Shown here one piece after another: positions 42,294 through 50,474 of a DNA stretch of 64,000 nucleotides. Numbering within the stretch: the first letter of the stretch is position 1; each line of letters starts with the position of its first letter. The notes beneath the pieces were generated by a model that worked only from the letters and a program-made list of their open reading frames with translations, ran no database searches and was not told the DNA's origin. Made by a program: the position numbers and the translations under genes. The stretch covers positions 1 to 64,000 of the forward strand of contig CAVSMU010000006.1 in the NCBI GenBank assembly GCA_963729075.1, read 5' to 3'. Origin of the DNA: WHSW01 sp963729075. Lineage in GTDB: Bacteria > Actinomycetota > Thermoleophilia > Solirubrobacterales > 70-9.

Positions 42294-43490
42294 TCAGCTT
42301 TCGCGAGCGCGGGTGACCGGCGACCGCCGAAACGGCGGCTCGAGCGCCAGCGCGAGCGCGGCGCTCGCGAGCACGACGGCACCGGCCGCGATGAAGGCCG
42401 GATCGGTCCCGCTCTCGTCGACGAGCGCGCCTCCGGCCGCGGCCCCGGCAGCCACCCCGGCGTTCATCGCCGTGGAGACCCAGGTAAACGCGAGGGCCGA
42501 GGGGCGGCCTGGCGAGAGCTCCTCGATCAGCAGCGAGTTGGCGATGAACACGGGCGTGAAAGCGAGTCCGGCGAGAGTGGTCAGCAGAACCATGGCCCAG
42601 ACGGACTCCGGCACGGCGAGCAGCGCCAGGCCCGCGCCCATGAGACCCAGAAGGACGGCGTACTGGCGCGCGGTCGACCCGCGCCACCTTCGCGCCCCGT
42701 AGACGACGGCCCCGAGGATGCCGCCGGCCGAGAGCCCGGCGAGGATGAGACCCGCGCTGCCCTCGGAGCCCTCGCCCTCGGCGAACGCCGCGACCGCGAC
42801 CTCGACGAAGCCGACGCCGGCACCGAGCCCGGCGAGACAGACGAAGGCGACGGCCAGCGGCCGGTTGAGACCGGTGCGCGACCCCTGGCCGACCGCACGC
42901 CGCGGGGGCGCCCACTCGCGGGCGGCCGGCGGGAGCGTGAGCGCCAGCCCCCCGAACGCCGCCAGGCCGGCCGCGAGCCCGAGCGCCACCCCCGGCGTCG
43001 CGACGGCGATCACGAGCCCGGCGAGCAGCGGGCCGACGACGAAGGCCGACTCCTCGAAGACGTTGTCGACGGCGTAGGCGTGCCGCAGCCGCTCGCCGCT
43101 CAACCGGCGGGCCAGCCCGGCCCGCGTCCAGGCCGTGAACGGCGGTGCCAGCCCTCCGGCGAGGCCCGCGAGGACGATGTAGCTGAGCGCCTGCGGGCCG
43201 ACCGCCGGCGTGACCGCGATCGCCACGATCAGCGCCGCGGTGACCAGGGCGAGAGACAGCATCACGGGACCGCCGTGCCGATCGACCAGCGCCCCGCGCA
43301 ACGGGGCGAAGACGGCGCTCGTGACCCCGAGGGCGCCGACGGCGAGCCCGGCCGCCGCGAACGAGTCCGCCGCGTCCTCGACGTGAAAGACCAGCGCCAG
43401 GCCCTCGACGCCCCACGCCAGGCGGGCGAGGCCGGAGACGACCATCAGCGTCCCGGCCGGCGAGCGAAGGATGTCGAGGTAGCCGCCCAT
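42294..43490 (-). CDS. Major facilitator superfamily transporter
   Basis: A 398-residue protein from ATG 43490 with about 12 hydrophobic segments. APLRGALVDRHGGPVMLSLAL holds the MFS loop 2-3 motif (G-x3-D-R-x-G). WTRAGLARRLSGERLRHAYA and GGILGAVVYGARRWRGSTAR fall in cytoplasmic loops. LSPGRPSALAFTWVSTAMNA is typical of the sugar-efflux or arabinose-permease-like group. The substrate is unknown. It sits between ppk1 and an M1 peptidase on the same strand but without tight spacing. Confidence 0.85.
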   Translation of the reverse strand: MGGYLDILRSPAGTLMVVSGLARLAWGVEGLALVFHVEDAADSFAAAGLAVGALGVTSAVFAPLRGALVDRHGGPVMLSLALVTAALIVAIAVTPAVGPQALSYIVLAGLAGGLAPPFTAWTRAGLARRLSGERLRHAYAVDNVFEESAFVVGPLLAGLVIAVATPGVALGLAAGLAAFGGLALTLPPAAREWAPPRRAVGQGSRTGLNRPLAVAFVCLAGLGAGVGFVEVAVAAFAEGEGSEGSAGLILAGLSAGGILGAVVYGARRWRGSTARQYAVLLGLMGAGLALLAVPESVWAMVLLTTLAGLAFTPVFIANSLLIEELSPGRPSALAFTWVSTAMNAGVAAGAAAGGALVDESGTDPAFIAAGAVVLASAALALALEPPFRRSPVTRARES

Positions 43491-43525
43491 ACCGGGCGAG
43501 GCTAGCCAGCGGGTCCGCGGCGGGG

Positions 43526-44929
43526 CTAGACCTTGCCCGGCTGCAGCAGCCAGGTGTCGAAGAGGGCGTCGAGCTCCTGGCCCGACCTCGCCTCTGCGAG
43601 CGCGATGAAATCGGCGATGGTGACGTTGCGGTACGCGTTGGCCGTCGCCCAGTCGCGCAGGATCGTGGCGAACGTCGGCCCGCCCACCTGCTGGCGCAGG
43701 GCCTCTAGGGCCATCGCCCCGCGCACGTAGACCGGTTCGCTGAACAGCTTCGCGGGACCGGGCAGCGCGGCGGGCGGCGGGTCCCAGAACCCGGGCTTGT
43801 CGGCCGGCGTGCGCTGGAGCTCCTCGAAGCGCTCCGCGGTCGTGGGCCCGCCGGCCTCCTGCGCCCAGCGCCACTCCGCCCAGGTCGCGAACCCCTCGTT
43901 GAGCCAGATCTCGGGCCAGCTCGAAAGGCTGACGCTGTTGCCGACCCACTGGTGGGCGAGCTCGTGCGCGATCAGCACCGTGCTCGGGGGGCGGTCATAG
44001 ACGGGACGCGTCTGTGTCTCGAGCGCGTAGCCGATCGACTTCGCGTCGTCCACTATCGCCCCGACCTGCCCGAACGGGTACGGCCCGAACAGCTCCTCGA
44101 GCAGCGAGAGAATGCGCTCGCTCATGCGCAGCGGGCCCTTCGACCGCTTCCACAGCTTCGGGTCCACCGCCGTCAGCGAGCGGATCCCGTTGACCCGCGA
44201 CCGCCGCAGCTTGAACTGGCCGGTGGCCACCGTCGCCAGGTAGGTGGCCATCGGCTCGGACTCCTTCCAGGTCCAGATCGATTGGTCGCCGCGCTGCCGC
44301 CGCTTCACCAGGCGCCCGTTGGCGACCGCCTCGAGGCCGCGCGGCACCTGCACCTCGAACCTGAACGTCGCCTTGTCGGTCGGATAGTCGTTGGCCGGAT
44401 ACCAGGTCGGCGCCCCGCGGGGCTCGGCGACGACGACGCTGCCGTCCCGGGTGTTGAACCAGCCCTCCCGCGAGCCGTCGACGTCGGTGATGGTGCCGAC
44501 CTTGCCGCGGTAGCTCACCTCGACCACGAAGCCGCTCGCAGCGACGATCGGCTCCGCCGGCGTGACGGTCAGCTCCTGTCCGGCGTGCTCGTGCTCGGCC
44601 GCGGTCCCGCCGACGGCCACGGAGCGGATCTTCGGGCCGCGATAGTCGAGGTTGAAGCTGCTCAGGTCCTGGGTCGCCGTGGCGGAGATCCGCGTCGTCG
44701 CTGTGATCCTGTCCCGGCCGGGCTGGTAGCCGAGCGAGATCCGGTAGCTCGCGACGTCGTAGCCGCCGTTGCCCGAGAGCGGGAAGAACGGATCGCCGAG
44801 CCCCGCGGAGCCCGGCGTCGGCACCGCCCCGGCAGGCGTTGCGCCGATCGCCGCCAGCGCGATGCACAGGGATGCGAGCGCCCCTGCGCGCCACCGGCGC
44901 GATCTCCGATTCCCCGCCACGAGTTCCAC
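43526..44929 (-). CDS. Secreted M1-family zinc aminopeptidase
   Basis: A 467-residue protein from GTG 44929. The Arg-rich N-terminus and ALASLCIALAAIGATPAGA form a signal peptide. VASYRISLGYQPGRDRITA begins the M1 N-domain. The zinc site is VLIAHELAHQWVG (HExxH) with downstream WLNEGFATWAEW supplying the third ligand Glu. EPVYVRGAMALEALRQQVG is the C-terminal helix region. The GxMEN substrate motif is altered: the segment reads DDAKSIGYALETQTRPVY, so ALETQ replaces MEN. It would trim peptides outside the cell. It is shorter than full aminopeptidase N, as in secreted actinobacterial forms. Confidence 0.88.
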   Translation of the reverse strand: MELVAGNRRSRRWRAGALASLCIALAAIGATPAGAVPTPGSAGLGDPFFPLSGNGGYDVASYRISLGYQPGRDRITATTRISATATQDLSSFNLDYRGPKIRSVAVGGTAAEHEHAGQELTVTPAEPIVAASGFVVEVSYRGKVGTITDVDGSREGWFNTRDGSVVVAEPRGAPTWYPANDYPTDKATFRFEVQVPRGLEAVANGRLVKRRQRGDQSIWTWKESEPMATYLATVATGQFKLRRSRVNGIRSLTAVDPKLWKRSKGPLRMSERILSLLEELFGPYPFGQVGAIVDDAKSIGYALETQTRPVYDRPPSTVLIAHELAHQWVGNSVSLSSWPEIWLNEGFATWAEWRWAQEAGGPTTAERFEELQRTPADKPGFWDPPPAALPGPAKLFSEPVYVRGAMALEALRQQVGGPTFATILRDWATANAYRNVTIADFIALAEARSGQELDALFDTWLLQPGKV

Positions 44930-44960
44930 TGTACCCCGCCGAACTCGGCGGTATCGAGGT

Positions 44961-45668
44961 TCAGGCGGTGTGCGGGCCCTGGGCCCGGCGGGCCTCGACG
45001 AGCGCCTCGGCGGCGCGGCGCGCCCGGTCGGCGGCCTCGCGCTCGGCTCGCTCGGCCGCCTCGAGCTCACGTGCCGCGCGCTCGGCACGCTCGGCGGCGG
45101 CCCGGCGCTCGCGTGCCTCGCGCAGCTTGCGATCGATCGCCCGTTCGAGCCGCTCCCACGTGCCGGTGCGCTCGAGCTCGCCCCACAGCCCGACGAAGCG
45201 GTCGAAGAGCAGCGCGCGGCGCGCCTGGACGTGGACGGCGAGCACCTCGAGCCCGCGGTAGGCGGTGCGGTTCGGGGCCCGCGCGACCAGTTTCGGGTCG
45301 AGGTCCTCAGCGTCCCCGGCGCGCTCGCGGATCGCGAGGGCATCCTCCGATCGCAGCCGGTCGACGTGGGCAGTGACCCGGGGCAGCATGACGTCGCAGT
45401 CGTGGAGATCGCCCAGCACCTCCTGGATGTCGCGCGCGCGCCGGCGCGCGGTCTCGGCGGGCCGCCCGAAGCAGAACTCCGTCGCCTCGAGCACGTAGCG
45501 CAACCGCTTCGCGGCGATCCGCAGGTCGTGCTGCTCGGTGGCGCGATCGGGGTCCAGCGCCGCAGGGATGAACGAGCGCAGTTCGTCGAGGCGGACGCGG
45601 ACGATCCGGGCCGCGTTCTCGACGAGCGGCGCCTCCGGATCGAGCTTCTTGACGGGCTTGGCCTTCAC
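44961..45668 (-). CDS. CHAD-domain protein, C-terminal-half type
   Basis: A 235-residue protein from GTG 45668, whose first bases overlap the stop of the preceding CHAD ORF. It contains EQHDLRIAAKRLRYVLEATE and DIQEVLGDLHDCDVMLPRV. These match the second helical bundle of canonical CHAD proteins, with conserved His and Arg residues for binding polyphosphate. After about residue 175 comes a long Arg/Glu/Ala-rich coiled coil (RERRAAAERAERAARELEAA). On its own it lacks the first bundle, which is supplied by the upstream ORF. The two probably form one functional unit, or one gene broken by an indel. Confidence 0.85.
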   Translation of the reverse strand: MKAKPVKKLDPEAPLVENAARIVRVRLDELRSFIPAALDPDRATEQHDLRIAAKRLRYVLEATEFCFGRPAETARRRARDIQEVLGDLHDCDVMLPRVTAHVDRLRSEDALAIRERAGDAEDLDPKLVARAPNRTAYRGLEVLAVHVQARRALLFDRFVGLWGELERTGTWERLERAIDRKLREARERRAAAERAERAARELEAAERAEREAADRARRAAEALVEARRAQGPHTA

Positions 45669-46240
45669 TCCGCCCCGCCGCCGTTGACCGAGACAGGCAC
45701 CGTCGCCCCGCGCCCGTCGGCGCCCTCGGGCGCCGGCTCCGCCCGCGGCTCAGCCTCCGCGCCGGTGTCGGCGGCCGCGCGGACCAGCTCGTCGAGGCGC
45801 TCCGCGAGCCCGGCCAGCCGCTCCTCGGAGACGAACTCGGCGAGCGCGACGTTCGCCTCGGACTGCTCCTCGCGGACCCGGGCGATCAGGCTCTGCACGC
45901 CGCGCACGTCGGGCCGGCCGATCCCCGCGCAGAAGTCCTCCAGGGCCGCGATCGTCACGTCGCGGTCGCGACGCTCTCCCAGCGCGTCCGCAAGGGCCTT
46001 GACCTCGCGCAACGTCGTCTTGAAGGGCTTGTGCGGAAAGCACGGCTCGAACACCTCGAGCGCCGCGCGCAGCCGCCGGCTGGCGACGCGCATGTCGTGG
46101 ACGCGCTCGATGTCGTCTGTGTCGAGCACCCCGGCGGAGCTGTCGGCCAACTCGGCGGCGCGCGTCGCAACCACCTTCGCCGCGACCACGGCGTACGTAT
46201 CGTCCTCGCTCAGCCCTGGGATCGCGCGCGCCTTCGCCAT
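45665..46240 (-). CDS. CHAD-domain protein, N-terminal-half type
   Basis: A 191-residue protein from ATG 46240. ERVHDMRVASRRLRAALEVF near residues 46-65 and ALGERRDRDVTIAALEDF are the first-bundle motifs of CHAD domains. CHAD domains bind polyphosphate through conserved His and Arg/Lys. The Ala/Pro/Gly-rich tail (EPRAEPAPEGADGRGATVPV) looks like an interdomain linker and ends at a TGA inside a G-rich run. The next ORF supplies the second bundle. It lies 38 bp after ppx on the same strand, so the three genes are probably co-transcribed. Confidence 0.85.
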   Translation of the reverse strand: MAKARAIPGLSEDDTYAVVAAKVVATRAAELADSSAGVLDTDDIERVHDMRVASRRLRAALEVFEPCFPHKPFKTTLREVKALADALGERRDRDVTIAALEDFCAGIGRPDVRGVQSLIARVREEQSEANVALAEFVSEERLAGLAERLDELVRAAADTGAEAEPRAEPAPEGADGRGATVPVSVNGGGAE

Positions 46241-46278
46241 CCGCTTGAGCCTAACGCGCGCGGCGCCGCCGGCGCGCG

Positions 46279-47199
46279 CTACGCGGCGAGCCGGATCTGG
46301 CCCCCGTCGGTCGCGCCGTTGTTGAGCAGGTCGAGGATCACGCCCTCGCGCAGCCCGCCCTTGCCGATCTGAAGCGGCTGGCCGAGCAGGTCGGAGAGCT
46401 TCTCGAGCAGGAGCACTCCCGCGGGCAGGATGGCGACGCGTCTCGGGTCCAGCTCGAACCGCTTCGCGACGTCGGCGATCGGGTCGCCGGCGAGGACCCG
46501 GACGGCGCGCTCCAGGGTCTCGTACTCGAGCACTGCGCCGACGAGGGTGCGCAGGGACGTCGCGCTCCCGCCGACCGCCACAGCCTGGTCGGGCTGGTCG
46601 AGCTCCACCCCCTCGAAGAACTCCCCGATGTAGTCGCGCACGGCGCGGATCTCCGCCGCCGAGGGCGGGTCGTTGGCGAGGAACTCCTCGGCGATCGCAC
46701 CCGAGCCGATCTTGAACGAGCGCACGGCGCGCACGCCGTCGGCAACGGTGCCGATGACGATCTCCGACGAGCCGCCGCCGACATCGACGACGCCGACTTC
46801 CCCCTCGACCGGGTGCCCGAAGGTCTTGGTGGCGCCGAGGAAAGCGAGCCGCCCCTCCTCCTCCTCGCTCAGGATCTCGACCGGGCCACCGGCCATCTCG
46901 GCGATCTCCTTCACCACCTGGTCGCCGTTCTTGGCCTCTCGGATCGCCGCCGTGGCAACGATCCGGATCGCCTGCGCGCCGAGCTCCTCGGCGAGCCGAA
47001 CCTGGGTCGTGACCACGTCGGCGAGCTCGGCGATCTTCTCCGCCTTGATCCTGTTCTTGCGCTTCGAGGACTTGTCGATGCGCGTGTAAGCCCGCTGCTC
47101 CATAACCTTGCGAAGCTGGCCGTCGAGGGGCTCGGCGACCAGCACGCGCGTGGTGTTCGAGCCGATATCGACGGCGGCGCACAGCACGGAGCCGATCAT
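46279..47199 (-). CDS. ppx: Exopolyphosphatase / guanosine pentaphosphatase (Ppx/GppA)
   Basis: A 306-residue protein, the short actinobacterial length. AAVDIGSNTTRVLVAEP is the actin-like phosphate-1 loop. IRIVATAAIREAKNGDQVV, LSEEEEGRLAFLGA and VGVVDVGGGSSEIVIG (phosphate-2) follow. AVAVGGSATSLRTLVGAV is the adenosine-type motif. It hydrolyses terminal phosphate from polyphosphate or pppGpp. It is first in an operon with the two CHAD ORFs, opposite in function to ppk1 at 40010. Its start is 105 bp from the divergent gene at 47304, with a PHO-box-like element between. Confidence 0.93.
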   Translation of the reverse strand: MIGSVLCAAVDIGSNTTRVLVAEPLDGQLRKVMEQRAYTRIDKSSKRKNRIKAEKIAELADVVTTQVRLAEELGAQAIRIVATAAIREAKNGDQVVKEIAEMAGGPVEILSEEEEGRLAFLGATKTFGHPVEGEVGVVDVGGGSSEIVIGTVADGVRAVRSFKIGSGAIAEEFLANDPPSAAEIRAVRDYIGEFFEGVELDQPDQAVAVGGSATSLRTLVGAVLEYETLERAVRVLAGDPIADVAKRFELDPRRVAILPAGVLLLEKLSDLLGQPLQIGKGGLREGVILDLLNNGATDGGQIRLAA

Positions 47200-47237
47200 G
47201 CCAAACCCGCCGGATGAGCGGTGCGGGGTAACCGGCC

Positions 47238-47270
47238 GTTCACATCCTCTTCACGCGGGTTTCACCGCCC
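47238..47270 (+). promoter_or_regulatory. PHO-box-like array, three 11-bp repeats
   Basis: GTTCACATCCT, CTTCACGCGGG and TTTCACCGCCC run consecutively, each with TTCAC at positions 2-6. A -10-like TACCTT follows about 20 bp later and the next ATG is at 47304. The geometry matches actinobacterial PhoP-activated promoters. Confidence 0.65.
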
Positions 47271-47303
47271 GCGCGGCCTCCGCGCCTACCTTGACCGCGA
47301 GCG

Positions 47304-48239
47304 ATGGCGATCAGCGATGCCAGAACGCCGCGCAGGGCGGCCGCCGAGCCGGCCGCGCCAGGGGGTCGCGATCCGCTCGCGGGGCGCTTGGGACTGAGCG
47401 TCCCCCACGAATGGTGGTCGTCGGCGCCACTGGTCAAGTCCTACGAGGCGGCCGGCTTCGCCTGGGTCCAGCTGCACGCCCCCCCGGTGGCGGTGCTCGC
47501 CAATCCACGCCTGTGCACCCGCCACGCAGCCGCCGCCCGGGCCGCGCTGGCGACCACCGGCCTCGCGGCGATCCTGCACGCCCCCGCCGGCCTGCGGGCC
47601 GGACGTCCCGCCGGCGATCGCGCGTTCGAGGGGCTCCTCTCCTACGCCGCCGAGGCCGGTGCGTCGCAGGTCGTCTATCACGCGATGGCGCTGCCGGAGA
47701 GCCCGTCCGCCGGCCCCGCGCTCGCGGCCGAGGCGCGCTCGCTCGCGGCGCTCGCAAGGTTCGCTGAGCGGCTCGACGTGACCATCGCGCTCGAGAACCT
47801 GGCGCCGCTGTACCCGGGCCCTGAGACGCTGTCGGCGAACCCGCTCACCCTCAGGGGGCTCGCGCAGAGCATCGGCTCCGAGCGCGTGGCGCTCTGTCTC
47901 GACGTGGGTCACGCGCACGTGATCGCCGATCGGCGGCACACTGGAGTCGAGCGCCTCTGCCGGCCGGTCCTCGACCTCGTGTCGGCCTTCCACGTGCATG
48001 ACAACTTCGGCGCCCGCAAGCGCCGCACCGGCGAGGAGCTCGGCGTCGACCCGCTGCGCCTCGACCTGCACCTGCCCCCCGGCCGCGGGACGCTCCCCTG
48101 GCCGCGCCTCGGCCCAATGCTGGCCGCCCACGATGCGCCGCTCGTGCTCGAGGTCCATCCCCCGCATCGGCCGCGCGCCGGCGAGCTCGCCGCCGCCACC
48201 GTGAGGGTGCTCTCCGCCGGGCGGCGCGCTCGCCACTAG
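47304..48239 (+). CDS. TIM-barrel protein, xylose isomerase/endonuclease IV-like
   Basis: A 311-residue protein. YEAAGFAWVQLHAPPVAVLA and SQVVYHAMALPES are early barrel strands. ALENLAPLYPG carries the metal Glu, VALCLDVGHAHVIADRR the Asp and His, and LVSAFHVHDNFGARKRRTGE further His/Asp ligands. LVLEVHPPHRPRAGELAAA closes the barrel. Members include sugar-phosphate isomerases and epimerases and metallo-hydrolases; the reaction here is unknown. The perfect TTCAC repeat array in its promoter predicts induction by phosphate starvation, so a phosphate-ester or phosphodiester substrate is worth considering. It converges with the histidine kinase (4-bp overlap of stops). Confidence 0.8.
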   Translation: MAISDARTPRRAAAEPAAPGGRDPLAGRLGLSVPHEWWSSAPLVKSYEAAGFAWVQLHAPPVAVLANPRLCTRHAAAARAALATTGLAAILHAPAGLRAGRPAGDRAFEGLLSYAAEAGASQVVYHAMALPESPSAGPALAAEARSLAALARFAERLDVTIALENLAPLYPGPETLSANPLTLRGLAQSIGSERVALCLDVGHAHVIADRRHTGVERLCRPVLDLVSAFHVHDNFGARKRRTGEELGVDPLRLDLHLPPGRGTLPWPRLGPMLAAHDAPLVLEVHPPHRPRAGELAAATVRVLSAGRRARH

Positions 48240-49669
48240 CGGCGGGCCACCGACGCCCGCGCCGACTGACCCTCGTGAGGCTCCGTCGCCGTCCCGTCAA
48301 GCGGCAACTCGACCCGCACGGTGGCGCCTGTGCCGTCGGGGCGCACCACCGAGGCCCGGCCCCCGTGCGCGTCGGCGATCGCTTTGACGATCGCGAGGCC
48401 GAGGCCCGCGCCGCCGCCGGTGCGCCCCTCGTCGGCCCTGCTGAAGCGCTCGAATGCCTCCGCGTCGAAGCCTGCCGCGAACCCCGGGCCGCCGTCGCTG
48501 ACCTCGATACGGACGAGCCCGTCCCGCCGACTCGCCGTCAGCCGGACCTCTCCGGCACCGTGGCGCAGCGCGTTGTCGATCAGGTTCCCGAGCGCCTGCT
48601 CGACCCGGATCACGTCCACGTTGGCCCTCGCTCCGGGTTCGGCCTCGATCGAGATCGTGCGTCCGGCATCCCGGGCCCGCTGGGCGAAGCGCCGGCTCAC
48701 CCGCGTCAGCAGCTCGCTCAGCGCCACCGGTTCGCGCTTGATCGGCAGGCGGCCCTGGTCGGCGCGCGCGATCACCAGCAGGTCCTCCGCGAGCCTCGAG
48801 AGCCGGTCGACCTCCTCGCTTGCCGAAGCGAGCGCCGCGCGCAGCTGGTCCGGCGTGCGCTCGGGGCGGCGCGCGAGCTCGAGCTCGGCGCGGAGGATGG
48901 CCAGCGGGGTGCGCAGCTCGTGGCTCGCATCGGCGACGAAGACGCGCTCGCGCTCGAGCGAAGCCTCGATCCGGTCGAGCATCGCGTTCAGCGTCTCGGC
49001 CAGCCGATGGAGCTCGTCCTCGGCCTCCGGCAGCGGCAGGCGCTCGCCGGTCCGCTCGAGGGTGATCGCATCGGCGCGGCGCCGCAGCGACTCGACGGGC
49101 GCCAGCGCCCGGGTCGCGAGCAGGTAGCCGAGCACGCCGGCGAGCGCCAGCGCCAGCGGCGCCCCGACCAGGAACGCGCCGGCGATCCCGGCCAGCGCCT
49201 CGCCCCGGTCCCCGGTCGACGCACCGGCGACCACGACGAAGGTGTCGCCCCCGGGCGAGTTCGCCGGCTCAGCGAGGATCCGCGCATCGCCGTCGAGGCC
49301 GGGCACCTCGACGCCGTCGAGCCGGGCAGCGCCCTGCGTAGCCTGCGCCAGGGTCGCCGGATCGAGCGCGGTCCCGGCTCCGTCGCCGAGCGTCGACGCG
49401 ACGACGCGACCGTCGGCCGTGAGGATCTCCGAGAAGCCCTCCTCGCCCTCGAACAGCGTCCCGGTCAGCTCCTGCGAGTCCGGTCCGCCGGCGGCGACCA
49501 GGGCGGCAAGGTCGGCGGCGCGGACCTCGAGCCCGTCGTCGATCGCGCCGCTCAGCTCCGAGCCCGTGCGCAGGTAGACGAACAGCCCGGCCAGGGCGAG
49601 CACCACGGCCAGCGCGGCGACGAACGCCGCCGTCAGCCGCGCCCGGATCGACAGCCGCCGCGGGCTCAC
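48236..49669 (-). CDS. Two-component sensor histidine kinase
   Basis: A 477-residue kinase. GTG 49669 overlaps the response-regulator stop (GTGA). It has an N-terminal span AAFVAALAVVLALAGLFVYL, a sensor loop of about 120 residues with no recognised domain, and a second span GAFLVGAPLALALAGVLGYLLA. HAMP-like LAPVESLRRRADAITLERTG follows. The phosphorylated His is in VFVADASHELRTPLAILRAE. The N, G1 and G2 boxes are ALGNLIDNALRHG, VSDGGPGFAAGF and GGGAGLGLAIVKAIADAHGG. It phosphorylates the OmpR-type partner encoded immediately upstream. The signal is unknown. Confidence 0.93.
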   Translation of the reverse strand: MSPRRLSIRARLTAAFVAALAVVLALAGLFVYLRTGSELSGAIDDGLEVRAADLAALVAAGGPDSQELTGTLFEGEEGFSEILTADGRVVASTLGDGAGTALDPATLAQATQGAARLDGVEVPGLDGDARILAEPANSPGGDTFVVVAGASTGDRGEALAGIAGAFLVGAPLALALAGVLGYLLATRALAPVESLRRRADAITLERTGERLPLPEAEDELHRLAETLNAMLDRIEASLERERVFVADASHELRTPLAILRAELELARRPERTPDQLRAALASASEEVDRLSRLAEDLLVIARADQGRLPIKREPVALSELLTRVSRRFAQRARDAGRTISIEAEPGARANVDVIRVEQALGNLIDNALRHGAGEVRLTASRRDGLVRIEVSDGGPGFAAGFDAEAFERFSRADEGRTGGGAGLGLAIVKAIADAHGGRASVVRPDGTGATVRVELPLDGTATEPHEGQSARASVARR

Positions 49670-50340
49670 TCGTCCTTCCGCAGCCGATAGCCCACGCCGC
49701 GCACGGTCTCGATCGACTTGGTGCCGAACGGCCGGTCGATCTTCTCGCGCAGATAACGGACGTAGACGTCGACGACGTTCGAGCGGTTCTCGTAGTCGTA
49801 GTCCCACGCGTGCTCGAGGAGCTGGAACCGCGAGATCGCCTCGCCCGGGTGTCGCATGAACACCTCCAGGAGGGCGAACTCCTTCGCCGAGAGCGAGATC
49901 TCGGTCCCGTCGCGCGAAACCCGGTGGGTGGCGGGATCGAGCCGCAGGTCACCGACCTCGAGGACGGCCGGGCGCTCGCCCCGTCCCCGCCGGACCAGAG
50001 CCCGAAGCCGCGCGAGCAGCTCGGCGAACGAGAACGGCTTCAGCAGGTAGTCGTCCGCGCCGTGGTCGAGCCCGGCGACTCGATCCTCCACGGCGTCGCG
50101 GGCGGTCAGCATCAGGATCGGCGCCCACACGCCGTCGTCGCGCAACCGCCTGCAGGTCTCGAAGCCGTCGATGCCGGGCAGCATCAGGTCGAGGATGATC
50201 GCGTCGAATTCCGTCGAGCCCGCCATCCAGAGCGCGTCCTCGCCGCGCCCGGCGACGTCGACCGCCATGCCCTCCTCCCGGAGGCCGCGCCGGATCAGAC
50301 CGGCCATCTTCTCCTCGTCCTCGACGACCAGGATTCGCAT
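49666..50340 (-). CDS. OmpR-family response regulator
   Basis: A 224-residue regulator. In the receiver domain, ILVVEDEEKM holds the acidic pair, AIILDLMLPGIDGFE the phospho-Asp near residue 51, LMLTARD the Thr/Ser switch, and YLLKPFSFAEL the Lys. The winged-helix C-terminal domain has ISLSAKEFALLEVFMRHPGE and SNVVDVYVRYLREKIDRPFG. Its promoter has TCTCATC-N4-TCTCACC repeats (50365-50382), close to those before the secreted protein at 14817. Autoregulation and control of that gene are therefore likely. It is transcribed together with the kinase gene that it overlaps. Confidence 0.94.
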   Translation of the reverse strand: MRILVVEDEEKMAGLIRRGLREEGMAVDVAGRGEDALWMAGSTEFDAIILDLMLPGIDGFETCRRLRDDGVWAPILMLTARDAVEDRVAGLDHGADDYLLKPFSFAELLARLRALVRRGRGERPAVLEVGDLRLDPATHRVSRDGTEISLSAKEFALLEVFMRHPGEAISRFQLLEHAWDYDYENRSNVVDVYVRYLREKIDRPFGTKSIETVRGVGYRLRKDE

Positions 50341-50364
50341 CGCGCCTGGAGGCTCGCGTCAGAA

Positions 50365-50382
50365 GGTGAGAGCCAGATGAGA
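50365..50382 (-). promoter_or_regulatory. Paired 11-bp direct repeats TCTCATC-N4-TCTCACC
   Basis: On the minus strand, 25-42 bp before the response-regulator ATG. Spacing and sequence match the pair at 15601-15620 (TCTCATCTCGC against TCTCATCTGGC), pointing to one DNA-binding factor for both promoters. Confidence 0.55.
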
Positions 50383-50474
50383 GGATCTCACGCGGGGCAC
50401 GCCTGGGTTGATCCGCGAGGTGGGCTCAGGTCAGGTCAAGTAGGGGGAAGGTGGGTGGGGATGCCGGCGGAGGC

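Noticed and set aside
38549..42316. Very long open frame (over 1,200 codons) on the plus strand
   Set aside because: It is an antisense shadow of the FAD oxidoreductase and ppk1 genes; composition is Arg/Asp/Val-rich as expected from reverse-complement GC-rich codons, with no motif.
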